From contig NZ_RKIJ01000016.1 in NCBI RefSeq assembly GCF_003752595.1, forward strand, positions 1 to 64,000: 64,000 bases of DNA, in the 5' to 3' direction. Below the pieces are notes generated by a model, which saw nothing but the letters and a program-made list of their open reading frames with translations, made no database searches and was not told the DNA's origin. Made by a program: the position numbers and the translations under genes. Shown here piece by piece: positions 8,112 to 17,017 of the stretch (its first letter is position 1; each line of letters begins with the position of its first letter). The DNA is from Cellulomonas sp. PhB143 (GTDB lineage: Bacteria; Actinomycetota; Actinomycetes; Actinomycetales; Cellulomonadaceae).

Positions 8112-8411
8112 TCAGGCGGCGCACTCGGTGCAGATCAGCCGGCCGCCCTTCTCGGACGCCAGCTGGCTGCGGTGGTGCACGAGGAAACAGCTCGAGCAGG
8201 TGAACTCGTCGTCCTGCCGAGGCAGGACGCGGACGGAGAGCTCCTCGCCCGAGAGGTCCGCGCCGGGGAGCTCGAAGCCTTCCGCCGCCTCCGTCTCGTC
8301 CTCGTCGACGACGCCCGACGACTTGTCGGAGCGTCGCGTCTGCAGCTCCTGGATGGAGTCCTCGGAGAGATCCTCCTCGGTCTTGCGCGGTGCGTCGTAG
8401 TCAGTTGCCAT
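8112..8411 (-). CDS. DUF4193 zinc-ribbon-like protein
   Basis: The 99-residue acidic protein starts MATDYDAPR, a signature of DUF4193 (Rv2699c family). The C-terminal 30 residues carry two Cys pairs, CSSC and CTEC, separated by 17 residues, and a HH between them, consistent with one bound zinc. The middle is Glu/Asp-rich and probably disordered. Function is unknown; the zinc ribbon suggests contact with RNA polymerase, the ribosome or another protein, which is inference. It is a single-gene unit with a strong terminator on the 3' side. Confidence 0.85.
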   Translation of the reverse strand: MATDYDAPRKTEEDLSEDSIQELQTRRSDKSSGVVDEDETEAAEGFELPGADLSGEELSVRVLPRQDDEFTCSSCFLVHHRSQLASEKGGRLICTECAA

Positions 8412-8706
8412 GTCGGGCGTCACACTCCGGTCGTTCGGTGCTGATAAGTGCTCGTGCGTGCTGCTGAGATCTGGGGGCGCTGCGCTCCCGGTGCGGGTGC
8501 CGACCCGGGCGCTCGCGCGGTCGGCGGGCCTCGCAGGAGACTCGTGGTGCAATGCTCCGCGGGGTGGTTTCATTCCCGCAGGCGAACGGATCATGCACCA
8601 GATCCGGCGCTGGTGCACGCTCAGCGGCGGTGTCGTGCGTCACGGCGCCCGACGGCGGGCCCGGCGGACGGGGCCGCGCGTGCTCGGGCGCCCGGTCAGG
8701 GGCCCG

Positions 8707-9567
8707 TCACGCGCCCTGGTCGGCGTCCGCCTCCTCGAGGATGCGCACGAGCTCCTCGACCGTCCCCGGACGGCCAGCCACCGTCATCTGCGCGGTCGCG
8801 GACGCCCCGCGCAACCCGGTGACGACGAGCCCGGCCTCCTGGGCCACGAGCGCGCCGGCGGCCATGTCCCAGGGGTTCAGGCCGCGCTCGTAGTAGAGGT
8901 CGAGGGCGCCCGACGCGACGAGGCACAGGTCCACGGCCGCCGACCCGAGCCGGCGCACGTCGCGCACGCGGGGCAGCACCTGCGCGAGGACCCGGGCCTG
9001 CGCGGCCCGGCGCTCGGCGACGTACCCGAAGCCGGTGCCGACCAGGCTGGTCGCGAGCTCCGCCGCGGGGCGCGGGGCGAGGGGCGCCCCGTCCAGCGTG
9101 GCGCCCGCCCCGCGGGCCGCGCTCCACGTGCGCGCGCCCGGGACGTCGTGCACGGCCCCCGCGAGCACGGTCCAGCGCGCGGGGTCGGGCGCGCCGGTCA
9201 CGACCGCGACCGAGACCGCGTAGGGCCCGACGCCGTAGAGGTAGTTGACCGTCCCGTCGATCGGGTCCAGCACCCAGGTCAGCCCGGAGGTGCCGGCCGT
9301 GCTGCCGCCCTCCTCGCCGAGCACGGCGTCGTCGGGCCGCTCCGTCGCGAGGATCCGGCGCAGGAGCTCCTCGCTGGCGGCGTCCATCCGCGTGACGACG
9401 TCGACCGCGGAGGACTTGGTCGCGGCGACCTCCACCCGCTCCGGCCGCCCGTCGCGCACGAGCGCTCCCGCCTCCGTGGCCATCCGGACGGCGAGGTCGC
9501 GCAGCCCGGCGAGATCGAGGGCGGGATCGGGTTCGGGTGCCGGTGCCGGTGCCGGTGCGTGCGTCAT
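8707..9567 (-). CDS. Inositol monophosphatase family protein
   Basis: The 286-residue Mg2+-dependent phosphatase of the IMPase/SuhB/CysQ fold shows the metal-binding motifs GEEGG, DPIDGTVNYL and the C-terminal NPWDMAAGALV. Substrate could be inositol-1-phosphate (needed for mycothiol and phosphatidylinositol lipids), PAP or another sugar phosphate. M. tuberculosis SuhB (Rv2701c) sits at the same place. The N-terminus is an Ala-Pro repeat coded by a GGTGCC hexamer run (about 9536-9560). The ATG at 9567 overlaps the stop of the upstream TRIC-like gene (ATGA), so the pair is coupled. Confidence 0.92.
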   Translation of the reverse strand: MTHAPAPAPAPEPDPALDLAGLRDLAVRMATEAGALVRDGRPERVEVAATKSSAVDVVTRMDAASEELLRRILATERPDDAVLGEEGGSTAGTSGLTWVLDPIDGTVNYLYGVGPYAVSVAVVTGAPDPARWTVLAGAVHDVPGARTWSAARGAGATLDGAPLAPRPAAELATSLVGTGFGYVAERRAAQARVLAQVLPRVRDVRRLGSAAVDLCLVASGALDLYYERGLNPWDMAAGALVAQEAGLVVTGLRGASATAQMTVAGRPGTVEELVRILEEADADQGA

Positions 9568-10211
9568 CCCCCCATGGTCCCCGACCGCGGGCCGGGCGCG
9601 GTCCACCCGAGCCGCAAAGACAGGAGCCGGAAGCCGAACACGAGCGCGACGATCACCACCTGAGCGGCCGCACCGAGCGCGTCCGCGTACCAGACCCCGG
9701 CCGTCGCGACCGCGCCGAGCAGCGCGGGGATCGCGTAGAGCTGGCGGTCCTGGAGGATCAGGGGCACCTCGCCGGTGAGCACGTCGCGCAGCACCCCTCC
9801 GCCGATGCCCGTCAGCAGGCCGACCACCACGGCGGCGAGCATCCCGACGCCGAGGTCGAGCGCCTTCGTCGTCCCGACGAGCACGAACAGGGCCAGCGCG
9901 CCCGCGTCGAGGACGATCACCACACGCCGCATCCGACCGAGCCGAGGGTGAGCGAACGAGATCAGCACGCCGGCGCCCAGCGCCGCGACCATCAGCCGCC
10001 AGTCGGCGATCCCGACCGGCGGCGTCACGCCGATGAGCACGTCGCGCAGCATCCCTCCGCCCAGGCCGGTCGCCCAGGAGAGCACGAGGACGCCGAACAG
10101 GTCGAAGTTCTTGCGCACCCCGGACAGCCCTCCGGAGAGGGCGGCGCAGAACACCGCGAGGAGCTCGATCGTCTGTTCCAGCGGCAGCGCAGGGGTCACG
10201 CCCGCCATCAT
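9564..10211 (-). CDS. TRIC-like / UPF0126 cation channel
   Basis: The 215-residue membrane protein has seven hydrophobic segments and two copies of the UPF0126 motif: GLGGGMLRDVLIG (about residue 50) and GIGGGVLRDVLTG (about residue 135). These mark the internal duplication of bacterial TRIC homologues, which are homotrimeric monovalent cation channels. The ATG at 10211 or the next ATG could be the start; no clear ribosome-binding site is seen. It is co-translated with the phosphatase gene downstream. Confidence 0.85.
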   Translation of the reverse strand: MMAGVTPALPLEQTIELLAVFCAALSGGLSGVRKNFDLFGVLVLSWATGLGGGMLRDVLIGVTPPVGIADWRLMVAALGAGVLISFAHPRLGRMRRVVIVLDAGALALFVLVGTTKALDLGVGMLAAVVVGLLTGIGGGVLRDVLTGEVPLILQDRQLYAIPALLGAVATAGVWYADALGAAAQVVIVALVFGFRLLSLRLGWTAPGPRSGTMGG

Positions 10212-10340
10212 CGCCCGCGGGCGCCCGCAAGAAGTGGACGGCACACCGGACCGCCTGCCGTGCGTACCCCGGCACGGATGGCACCCTCGAGGGTGAGCGA
10301 CGGACGGGCGGGTCCGCCCGCGGACGTGTCGGAGGATCAC

Positions 10341-11555
10341 ATGCCAGACCAAGAGCTCGAGCTCGTCAAGCTGCACGACGACGGGGAGCACCTCGTGCTG
10401 TCCGCGCCCGGCGGCCAGCGGTACCTGTTGCCCATCACCGAGTCGCTGCGCGCGGCCGTGCGGCGTGACCGGGCGCGGCTGGAGCACTGGCGCGCGTCGG
10501 AGACGACGGGGCTGGCGCCGCGCGAGATCCAGGCGCGCCTGCGCGCCGGCGAGTCGGCGAGGGACGTCGCGGAGTCCGCGGGCGTGCCGGTGGAGCACGT
10601 GCGCCGGTACGAGGGTCCCGTGGTCGCCGAGCAGGACTACGTCGTCGCCCGGCTGCGCGCCACGGAGCCGAACGACCGCGCCGGGGACCGCGACGAGCGC
10701 GGCTCCGACGAGCAGGGCGAGCCCGTCACCCTCGGGGAGCGCATCGACGCCCGGCTCGAGGTGCGCGGCATCGACGACGACGACCGCACCTGGACGGCCA
10801 CCCGGTCCGGGTCCGAGCCCTGGACGGTCCGCCTGTCCTTCCCGGTCGGCGGCCAGGAGCGCGCGGCGCGGTGGACGTTCGACCCCCAGACCCGCGAGCA
10901 CCACCCGCTCGACGACGAGGCGCGCTGGCTCGGCCAGCCGGACGCCGACGACGACACGACGGACCTCATGGACGCGACCCGCGACGGCGACGGCGCGCCC
11001 GCGTGGCCGGGCGCGGACCATGCGGACGAGGACGAGGACGCCGCCGCGAGGCGCACCGACGCGGAGACCGACGCGACCGTCGGGATGCTCGACGACCTGC
11101 GGCGCAGGCGGGGCACGCGCCAGGAGCGCCCCTCGTCGATGACCGAGGTGTTCGACGGCTTCGGCGACGCCGGCCCGGACGACGCGCCCGGGAGCGGGTC
11201 GAGCAGCGAGCCCGGCACGCAGTCCGGACGCGACGCGGGCACGGAGCCCGACGCGGCGAGGACGGCCTCGCGCGGACGGGTGCTCCGGCTCGCCCGCCCG
11301 GGCGGCGCCGCCAAGGTCGACGCGCCGGCCGGGCCGGACGCGCCGAAGGGCGCCGCACCGGCCACCGGCCCGACCGACGACGCTGCCGAGGCCTCCGCAG
11401 CCGCGGGCGCCTCCCGCGACGCGCCCGCGCAGGGCGCGACCGCCGGGGCCGACCCGTCCTCGGGCGCTCGCCCCGCAGAGCGGCGCCAGGGCCGCAAGGG
11501 GCGCTCGAAGGTCCCGAGCTGGGACGAGATCGTCTTCGGCGCCAAGCACGACTGA
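10341..11555 (+). CDS. sepH: Septation protein SepH (DUF3071)
   Basis: The 404-residue protein has the conserved N-terminal DUF3071 helix-turn-helix domain (about residues 1-165, with the helix pair GESARDVAESAGVPVEHVRRYEG split by a turn near 85), then a long acidic, Ala/Gly/Pro-rich disordered region, and a conserved C-terminal patch KVPSWDEIVFGAK. SepH binds FtsZ through the N-terminal domain and promotes Z-ring assembly in actinobacteria. GGAGGATCAC precedes the ATG. In Streptomyces sepH also lies between dut and parC. Confidence 0.93.
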   Translation: MPDQELELVKLHDDGEHLVLSAPGGQRYLLPITESLRAAVRRDRARLEHWRASETTGLAPREIQARLRAGESARDVAESAGVPVEHVRRYEGPVVAEQDYVVARLRATEPNDRAGDRDERGSDEQGEPVTLGERIDARLEVRGIDDDDRTWTATRSGSEPWTVRLSFPVGGQERAARWTFDPQTREHHPLDDEARWLGQPDADDDTTDLMDATRDGDGAPAWPGADHADEDEDAAARRTDAETDATVGMLDDLRRRRGTRQERPSSMTEVFDGFGDAGPDDAPGSGSSSEPGTQSGRDAGTEPDAARTASRGRVLRLARPGGAAKVDAPAGPDAPKGAAPATGPTDDAAEASAAAGASRDAPAQGATAGADPSSGARPAERRQGRKGRSKVPSWDEIVFGAKHD

Positions 11556-11603
11556 CCGTCGGCCGTTGGGCCGCGCGGGTGCCGCGGCTCGGTCCGCTCA
11601 CGG

Positions 11604-12266
11604 CTAGAGCAGGACGGCGTCCCCGGAGGTCGTGGCTCGCGCCGTGTCGGCGGTCATCCGGCGCATGTGGTGGCGGCGGCACAGCACCTCGTACGCGACC
11701 CGCGGCGCGCCGCCCGCGCCCGGACCGGCGGCCTCCCCCGCCGTGTCCCCGACCACGACCTGCTCGCCCTCCACGACCATGCGGCCGTCGACCGTGCGGG
11801 CGTTGTGCGTGGCCCGCGCCCCGCACCAGCACAGCGACCGCACCTGCAGCACCTCGACCCGGTCGGCGAGCTCGATGAGCCGCGCCGCACCGGGGAAGAG
11901 CCGGGTCCGAAAGTCCGCCGTGATGCCGAACGCGAAGACGTCGATGCCCATCTCGTCGACGAGCCGGGCGAGCTGCTCGACCTGGGCGGGCGAGTAGAAC
12001 TGCGCCTCGTCGCAGACGAGGTAGTCGACGGCGCGGCCCCGGGCGCGCTCGTCCGTCACGACCCGCCAGAAGTCGGTGTCGTCACGGACCTCGTCGGCCC
12101 GGGCCTCGAGCCCGAGGCGCGAGGAGATCCGGTCGACGCCCGCGCGGTCGTCCCGGCTGAACACGCGCCCCGAGCGCCCCCGCGCCGCGTGGTTGTGGTC
12201 CATCTGGAGCGCGAGGGTCGACTTGCCGCAGTCCATGGTCCCGGAGAAGAAGACGAGCTCGGCCAT
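11604..12266 (-). CDS. tdk: Thymidine kinase
   Basis: The 220-residue type II thymidine kinase phosphorylates thymidine with ATP in the salvage route to dTTP. It has a P-loop SGTMDCGKST (residues 8-17), the DEAQF motif holding the catalytic acid, a lasso region, and zinc ligands CWCG and CRRHH. An insertion of about 20 Gly/Ala residues sits between the two zinc halves. The start ATG at 12266 has GGGAG about 6 nt upstream. It probably shares a unit with the phosphodiesterase gene 42 nt upstream. Confidence 0.95.
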   Translation of the reverse strand: MAELVFFSGTMDCGKSTLALQMDHNHAARGRSGRVFSRDDRAGVDRISSRLGLEARADEVRDDTDFWRVVTDERARGRAVDYLVCDEAQFYSPAQVEQLARLVDEMGIDVFAFGITADFRTRLFPGAARLIELADRVEVLQVRSLCWCGARATHNARTVDGRMVVEGEQVVVGDTAGEAAGPGAGGAPRVAYEVLCRRHHMRRMTADTARATTSGDAVLL

Positions 12267-12308
12267 CGGTGGTCTCCCGGTCGTTCGAGGGTGGTGGGCG
12301 GGTGGGGC

Positions 12309-13481
12309 TCAGAGCGACGTGACCAGGCAGGGCACGAGCATCTCGTGGGGCGTGAGCGACCCGTGCACCCCGACGAGGTCGAGCGAGGCCGCCGACTGGC
12401 TCGCGGAGTCGACGACGGTCGCGCGCCCGCGCAGGGCGACGACGACGTCGCCCAGGACCTCCCGCACGTGCGGCGCCACGGTCCCGAACCAGCCGGCGGC
12501 CACGGCCTCCTCGCGCGTGGCGACGAGGGCGTGGTCCCCGAGCGTCCGGGACCACCGCTCGACGACGCCGTCCCGCGCCTCCGGGGCGACGTACAGGTGC
12601 GTGGCGCGCGGCTCGCCGGCGACCATCTCGACGCCACGGGCCAGCTCCGGCTCGTGCGCGACGTCCCAGCGCAGGGCGCGGTCGACGTCGACCATGCCGT
12701 GGTCCGCGGTGACCACGAGGGCGGTCCCCCGCGGCAGGCGGCGCGCCAGGTCCCCGAGCTCCCGGTCGAGCGCCTCGAGCGCGTCGCCCCACTGCCAGGA
12801 GCCCCAGCCGTGGTGGTGGCCGGTCTTGTCGACGTCGCCCCAGTAGAGGTAGGCGAGCCCGGGGGCGCGCAGCGCGTCGACCGTCACGTCGACCCGCGTC
12901 GAGAGCGCCTCGGCCGGTCGGTAGCGGCTCCCGCGCAGCGCGGCGCGCGTCATGCCCGAGCCCTCGAAGCGCCGGGGTCCGACGCTCGTCACGGCGGTCC
13001 CGGCGGCGACGAGGCTCTCGAGCACGGTCCGCTCGCGCTGGATCTCCTCCGGTGCGGCCGCGCCCTCCCACGAGACCATGTTCGCCAGCGAACCGTGCAC
13101 CGGGTCGCGCTGGGTGTACCCGACCATCCCCGTCCGGCCGGGACCGGTGCCCGTGCCGAACGTCCCGAGCGCGGCCGCCGTCGTGCTCGGGAAGCTGGAG
13201 GTCAGCGGCTCGGAGCCGGCCAGCAGCGAGCGCAGGAAGGGGGCGTGGCCCGCGCGCTCGGCGAGGTTGACGTGCCCGAGCCCGTCGACGAGGACGACGC
13301 AGCACCGCGGGGCGGACGGCAGCCCGAGTTCCGCCTGTGCGGCCTGCGCGTCGCACACCTCGAGGTCCACGCCGAGGGCGCCTGCCGCGGCGGGCAGCAC
13401 CCGGGCCAGCGAGCGCCCGGTGTACGACGGCGCCACGAGGTCGGCAGGGAGGTCGGCCGGGAGCTCGGCGTCCCCGCTCAC
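12309..13481 (-). CDS. Alkaline phosphatase-superfamily phosphodiesterase / nucleotide pyrophosphatase
   Basis: The 390-residue protein has the metal-binding pattern of type I phosphodiesterases: CVVLVDGLGHVNL (first Asp, about residue 50), FPSTTAAALGTFGTG (nucleophile Thr), GDVDKTGHHHG and TADHGMVDV (metal-binding Asp/His). It would hydrolyse a phosphodiester such as a nucleotide sugar, NAD or a phosphonate; the substrate cannot be told. No signal peptide is obvious, so it is probably cytosolic. The GTG at 13481 overlaps the DUF5998 stop by 4 bases, so both genes are coupled. Confidence 0.88.
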   Translation of the reverse strand: MSGDAELPADLPADLVAPSYTGRSLARVLPAAAGALGVDLEVCDAQAAQAELGLPSAPRCCVVLVDGLGHVNLAERAGHAPFLRSLLAGSEPLTSSFPSTTAAALGTFGTGTGPGRTGMVGYTQRDPVHGSLANMVSWEGAAAPEEIQRERTVLESLVAAGTAVTSVGPRRFEGSGMTRAALRGSRYRPAEALSTRVDVTVDALRAPGLAYLYWGDVDKTGHHHGWGSWQWGDALEALDRELGDLARRLPRGTALVVTADHGMVDVDRALRWDVAHEPELARGVEMVAGEPRATHLYVAPEARDGVVERWSRTLGDHALVATREEAVAAGWFGTVAPHVREVLGDVVVALRGRATVVDSASQSAASLDLVGVHGSLTPHEMLVPCLVTSL

Positions 13482-14071
13482 CGGCGTGCCGAGACGCTGC
13501 TCAGCGACGAGAGCCGGTGCGCGAAGTCGGTGGCCGCCCGCACCGCGTCGCGCCCCTCCGCGTCCGCGCTGACCCGGACGACGACGTCGTCGGGCGTGAT
13601 CTGGCCGGTGAGGCCGTGGTCGGCGTCGCAGGTGGGGTCCGGGCACTGCGCCGGCTCGAGGTCGACCCGCGAGACGCTGCCCCACCCGACCGCCAGCGTC
13701 ATCTCGACGGCCTGGTCGCCCGCGCGGTAGCGCTCGGGGTCGGCGAGCACGTGGGTCAGCGTCACGGAGCGCAGCTCGGACAGCGGGACCGACTCGGTCG
13801 TCGCGGCCGCCGAGGCGGAGGGGTGCTCGCTGTCCGCGGGGTGGTCGTCGACGTGGGCGGAGACGAGGCGGGTCGGGGTGAGCACCAGGACCGTGAGGTG
13901 GCGCCGCACCTCCTCCACGTCGAAGGTCGTCTCCGCGTGCACGAGGTGGGTGACGACGCGCTCGTCGCCGAGCGCGACCTCGAGGACGTCGCGCACGAGC
14001 TCCGGGTAGTACCCGGCCCGGCGCAGGTCTGCGGTCAGTGCTCGGCGGTCGTCAGCAGTTCTCGAGGGCAT
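13478..14071 (-). CDS. DUF5998 protein
   Basis: The 197-residue soluble protein matches the DUF5998 family: an N-terminal helix RADLRRAGYYPELV-like, HAETTFDVEEVRRHLT, then a beta-rich region and CPDPTCDADHGLTG, a possible metal-binding CxxxxCxxxH. Function is unknown. It is always near the phosphodiesterase gene in related genomes as far as I remember. GGAAGAA lies about 7 nt before the ATG. Expression is coupled to the next gene by a 4-base overlap. Confidence 0.75.
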   Translation of the reverse strand: MPSRTADDRRALTADLRRAGYYPELVRDVLEVALGDERVVTHLVHAETTFDVEEVRRHLTVLVLTPTRLVSAHVDDHPADSEHPSASAAATTESVPLSELRSVTLTHVLADPERYRAGDQAVEMTLAVGWGSVSRVDLEPAQCPDPTCDADHGLTGQITPDDVVVRVSADAEGRDAVRAATDFAHRLSSLSSVSARR

Positions 14072-14166
14072 CGACGCATTCTTCCACCCGACGCCGCGCC
14101 CGTGCGAACCTCCGGGCCGCCTCCCGGTGCCTCCGGGGACCGCGGCAGCCGTCCACAGCGCCGCGC

Positions 14167-16914
14167 TCAGCTCGGCAGCGCGCGGCGCAGCGCGTCGGTC
14201 CGCTGAGCGCTCTCCAGCCTGATCCTCGCGGTCAGGACGCTGCAGCCCGCGTCCGAGGCGAGCACGGGGTAGAGCTCGAGGCTGCGCAGCTCGGGGAGGT
14301 CGTCCGCCATGACGGACACGCGCCCGAGGAGGTCCTCGAGCGCGGCGAGGTCCACGACGGGGGCGCCGCCGTAGCCGAAGAGCCGCGGCGCGGCGCCGAT
14401 CGAGCGCACCATGGTGCCCACGTCGGCCACCGTCAGCGGCGGGATCCCGAAGGTCATGTCCTCGAGCAGGTCGACGGCGTCGCCCGCCAGGCCGAAGGAG
14501 ACGACGGGGCCGTAGAGCGGGTCCTCGGTGCTGCGCACCACGCACGCCACGCCGACGCCGGCCATCCGCTGGACCTCGAAGGGCAGCGGGCCGGGGGCCA
14601 CGGCGGGCACGAGCCCCGCCACCGCGGCGCGCACCTGCTGGACCGCGGCGCGCAGCTCGGCGGCGTCGCCGATGTCGAGCCGCACGGCGCCGAGATCGGC
14701 GCGGTGGCGCAGGGCCCCGGCGGTGTGCTTGAGGACCACCGGCCAGCCGAGGCGCTCGGCGGCGGCGACCGCCTCGTCGGCGTCGGGGACCCGCACCGAC
14801 GGCCACAGGTGGATCCCGTAGGCGGCGAGCAGCGCGCCGGCGCTCTCCTCGTCCAGCAGCGGCGGGACGGGAGCGGGGCCGTCGGCGGCGGCGCGCGCCC
14901 CGCGCAGCAGCTCGGCCTCGACCACCGCGCGCGCCCGCGCCCGGTCGATCCCCGACGGGCGCACCGGCTCGCTGTGGCCCTCGGCGCGCCAGCGGGCGTA
15001 GCGTGCCACGGCGCCCAGCGCCTGCACCGCGTCGTCCGCCGTCGAGTAGGCCGGCACGTGGCGGCGCACCCCGTCGGCGTCGGGCGCGGCGAGCTCGTCC
15101 TCGAGGCCGTGCAGGCCCAGCATCGTCACCACCGTGGTGCGCCCGGAGCGGGCCGCGGCGCGCGCGACGGAGCGGGACGCGGCCCGGGTGCGGGGGCGCA
15201 GCGTCGGGATGTTGACGACCATCACGGCGTCGCACGCGTCGGGCGCGTAGAGCGCGTCGAGCGCCGCGTCGACCGCCGCGGCGTCGGCGTCCTCCGGCAG
15301 GTAGGCGGACGCCTCGGCGACCTCGAGCCCGGCGGACACGATCGCCTCGGCGACCGCCGCGGTGAGCGCCGCGGCGCTGGTGAGGATCCCGACGCGCCGC
15401 CCGGTCGGCAACGGCTGGTGGGACAGGAGCTGGGCGACGTCGACGAGCTGGTGGGTGTTCGCCGCGTGGATGACCCCCGACTGGCGGAACATCTCCTCCA
15501 GCGCACGCCGCGGGGCCCGCGTCGGGCGCACGGTGTGCCCGGGCGGCACGACCTGCCCGGACCGGCCCGCCGTGACGACGACGACGGGCTTCACGCGCGC
15601 GAGCCGCCGGGCGATGCGCGAGAACTTGCGCGGGTTGCCGATCGACTCGAGGTTGAGGCACACCACCTGGGTCGCCGGGTCGTCGACCCAGTACTGCATG
15701 AGGTCGTTGCCGGACACGTCCGCGCGGTGCCCCGCGGAGACGAACGCCGAGACCCCGATCCCGCGCCGGCGGACCGTGGCCAGGAGGGTGACCGCGGTGG
15801 GCGCCGACTGGCAGAAGAACCCCACGTCCCCCGCCGGCGGCACGTCGCCGGTCAGGCTCGCGTCGAGCGTGCGGCCCTGCGCCGAGGCGATCAGGCCGTA
15901 GCTCGCGGGCCCGACGATGCGCATCCCGGCGGCGTGCGCCGCGCGCAGCAGCTCGCGCTGGGCCGCGAGACCGGCCTCGCCGGTCTCGCCGAACCCGCTG
16001 GAGACGACGACGGCGCCCGGCACCCCGGCGGCCTCGAGCTCGGGCACGGCACGGATGGCGGCGGGCGGGGACAGCGCGAGCACCGCGAGCCCCACCGTGC
16101 GCGGCACGTCCGCGACCGAGGGCCAGGCGTGCAGCAGGCCGGCGGCCTCGTCCCCTAGTCCCTCGCCCGCGAGCGCCGGCGCGACGCCGGTGGTGTGGCA
16201 CGCGAGCCCGTTCGTCACGACGCCCTGCGCGACGCGTGCGGCGGCCACGGCCTGGGCGCTCGTGGTGTCGCCCTCCCCCGGCCCGAGGACGAGCACCTCC
16301 TCCGCGGCGAGGAGGCGCTCGACGCTGCGCGCCTCGGCGCGGTGCTCGCGGTCGGCCATGACCTCGCGCGAGCGGTCGGTCGGGTCGAGGTCGACGCCGA
16401 CCTGGACGACGCCGTCGTCCATGCGCTGCTCGAGCTGGTACCCGGCCTCGCGGAACACGGCGATCATGCGGCCGTTCTGCGGCAGGACCTCGGCGGTGAA
16501 CCGGCGCACCCCGACCTCGCGCGCCGCGGCGGCCAGGTGCTCCAGGAGCACCGACCCCACGCCGCGGCCCTGCACGGCGTCGGCGATGTTGAACGCGACC
16601 TCGGCCTGCGTGGGCTCGACGCGGTCGAAGCGGCCGACCCCGATGATCTCCTCGCCGTCGGGACCCGTGCGCACCGCCACCAGGGCCACCCGGTCGCGGT
16701 GGTCCACCTCGGTGAACCGGCGCAGGTCGCGGGCGGAGAGCCGAGACATCGAGACGAAGAAGCGCAGGTACACCGAGCGTTCGGACTGCCCGCCGTGGAA
16801 CCTCTGCAGCGCGTCGGAGTCCGAGGGCCGGATGGGCCGCACGTGCGCCGTCGTCCCGTCCCGCAGGACGACGTCGGCCTCCCACTCCACCGGGTACCGC
16901 ACCTCAGCCTCCAC
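14167..16914 (-). CDS. GNAT acetyltransferase fused to NDP-forming acyl-CoA synthetase (Pat-like)
   Basis: This 915-residue protein has an N-terminal GNAT domain (residues 10-170; acetyl-CoA loop QGRGVG at 115-120) followed by CoA-binding and succinyl-CoA-ligase-like domains (about 215-660) and a C-terminal ATP-grasp domain (about 690-910). This is the actinobacterial order; enterobacterial Pat/PatZ has the GNAT domain at the C-terminus. Pat proteins acetylate lysines of enzymes such as acetyl-CoA synthetase. The synthetase part keeps a histidine near PPGHTVR where the phospho-His is expected, so it may be partly active. Its GTG start lies 6 nt after a -10 box. Confidence 0.88.
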   Translation of the reverse strand: MEAEVRYPVEWEADVVLRDGTTAHVRPIRPSDSDALQRFHGGQSERSVYLRFFVSMSRLSARDLRRFTEVDHRDRVALVAVRTGPDGEEIIGVGRFDRVEPTQAEVAFNIADAVQGRGVGSVLLEHLAAAAREVGVRRFTAEVLPQNGRMIAVFREAGYQLEQRMDDGVVQVGVDLDPTDRSREVMADREHRAEARSVERLLAAEEVLVLGPGEGDTTSAQAVAAARVAQGVVTNGLACHTTGVAPALAGEGLGDEAAGLLHAWPSVADVPRTVGLAVLALSPPAAIRAVPELEAAGVPGAVVVSSGFGETGEAGLAAQRELLRAAHAAGMRIVGPASYGLIASAQGRTLDASLTGDVPPAGDVGFFCQSAPTAVTLLATVRRRGIGVSAFVSAGHRADVSGNDLMQYWVDDPATQVVCLNLESIGNPRKFSRIARRLARVKPVVVVTAGRSGQVVPPGHTVRPTRAPRRALEEMFRQSGVIHAANTHQLVDVAQLLSHQPLPTGRRVGILTSAAALTAAVAEAIVSAGLEVAEASAYLPEDADAAAVDAALDALYAPDACDAVMVVNIPTLRPRTRAASRSVARAAARSGRTTVVTMLGLHGLEDELAAPDADGVRRHVPAYSTADDAVQALGAVARYARWRAEGHSEPVRPSGIDRARARAVVEAELLRGARAAADGPAPVPPLLDEESAGALLAAYGIHLWPSVRVPDADEAVAAAERLGWPVVLKHTAGALRHRADLGAVRLDIGDAAELRAAVQQVRAAVAGLVPAVAPGPLPFEVQRMAGVGVACVVRSTEDPLYGPVVSFGLAGDAVDLLEDMTFGIPPLTVADVGTMVRSIGAAPRLFGYGGAPVVDLAALEDLLGRVSVMADDLPELRSLELYPVLASDAGCSVLTARIRLESAQRTDALRRALPS

Positions 16915-16920
16915 CCGTCC

Positions 16921-16926
16921 AGGTTA
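16921..16926 (-). promoter_or_regulatory. -10 box, leaderless start of the Pat-like gene
   Basis: TAACCT on the minus strand ends 6 nt before the GTG at 16914. Confidence 0.5.
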
Positions 16927-16962
16927 GGCGAGCGGCGCGGGCCGGACGTCGGGGGCGCGCGG

Positions 16963-16968
16963 TAGCGT
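16963..16968 (+). promoter_or_regulatory. -10 box upstream of parC
   Basis: TAGCGT would give a leader of about 43 nt ending in a clear ribosome-binding site (CAGGAGAG) before the ATG at 17018. It lies back to back with the divergent Pat-like promoter. Confidence 0.4.
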
Positions 16969-17017
16969 GTGCCGGTCACCGTCGAGCACCGCCGCACCCG
17001 CAGGAGAGCCACCGTCC

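Noticed and set aside
8401-8643. An 80-codon minus-strand open frame upstream of the DUF4193 gene
   Set aside because: No ribosome-binding site, no family signature, and it overlaps the DUF4193 start out of frame; region 8412-8706 is treated as non-coding.
9530-9565. GGTGCC hexamer repeats as a regulatory or CRISPR-like repeat
   Set aside because: They lie inside the coding sequence of the inositol phosphatase-like protein and encode its Ala-Pro-rich N-terminus.
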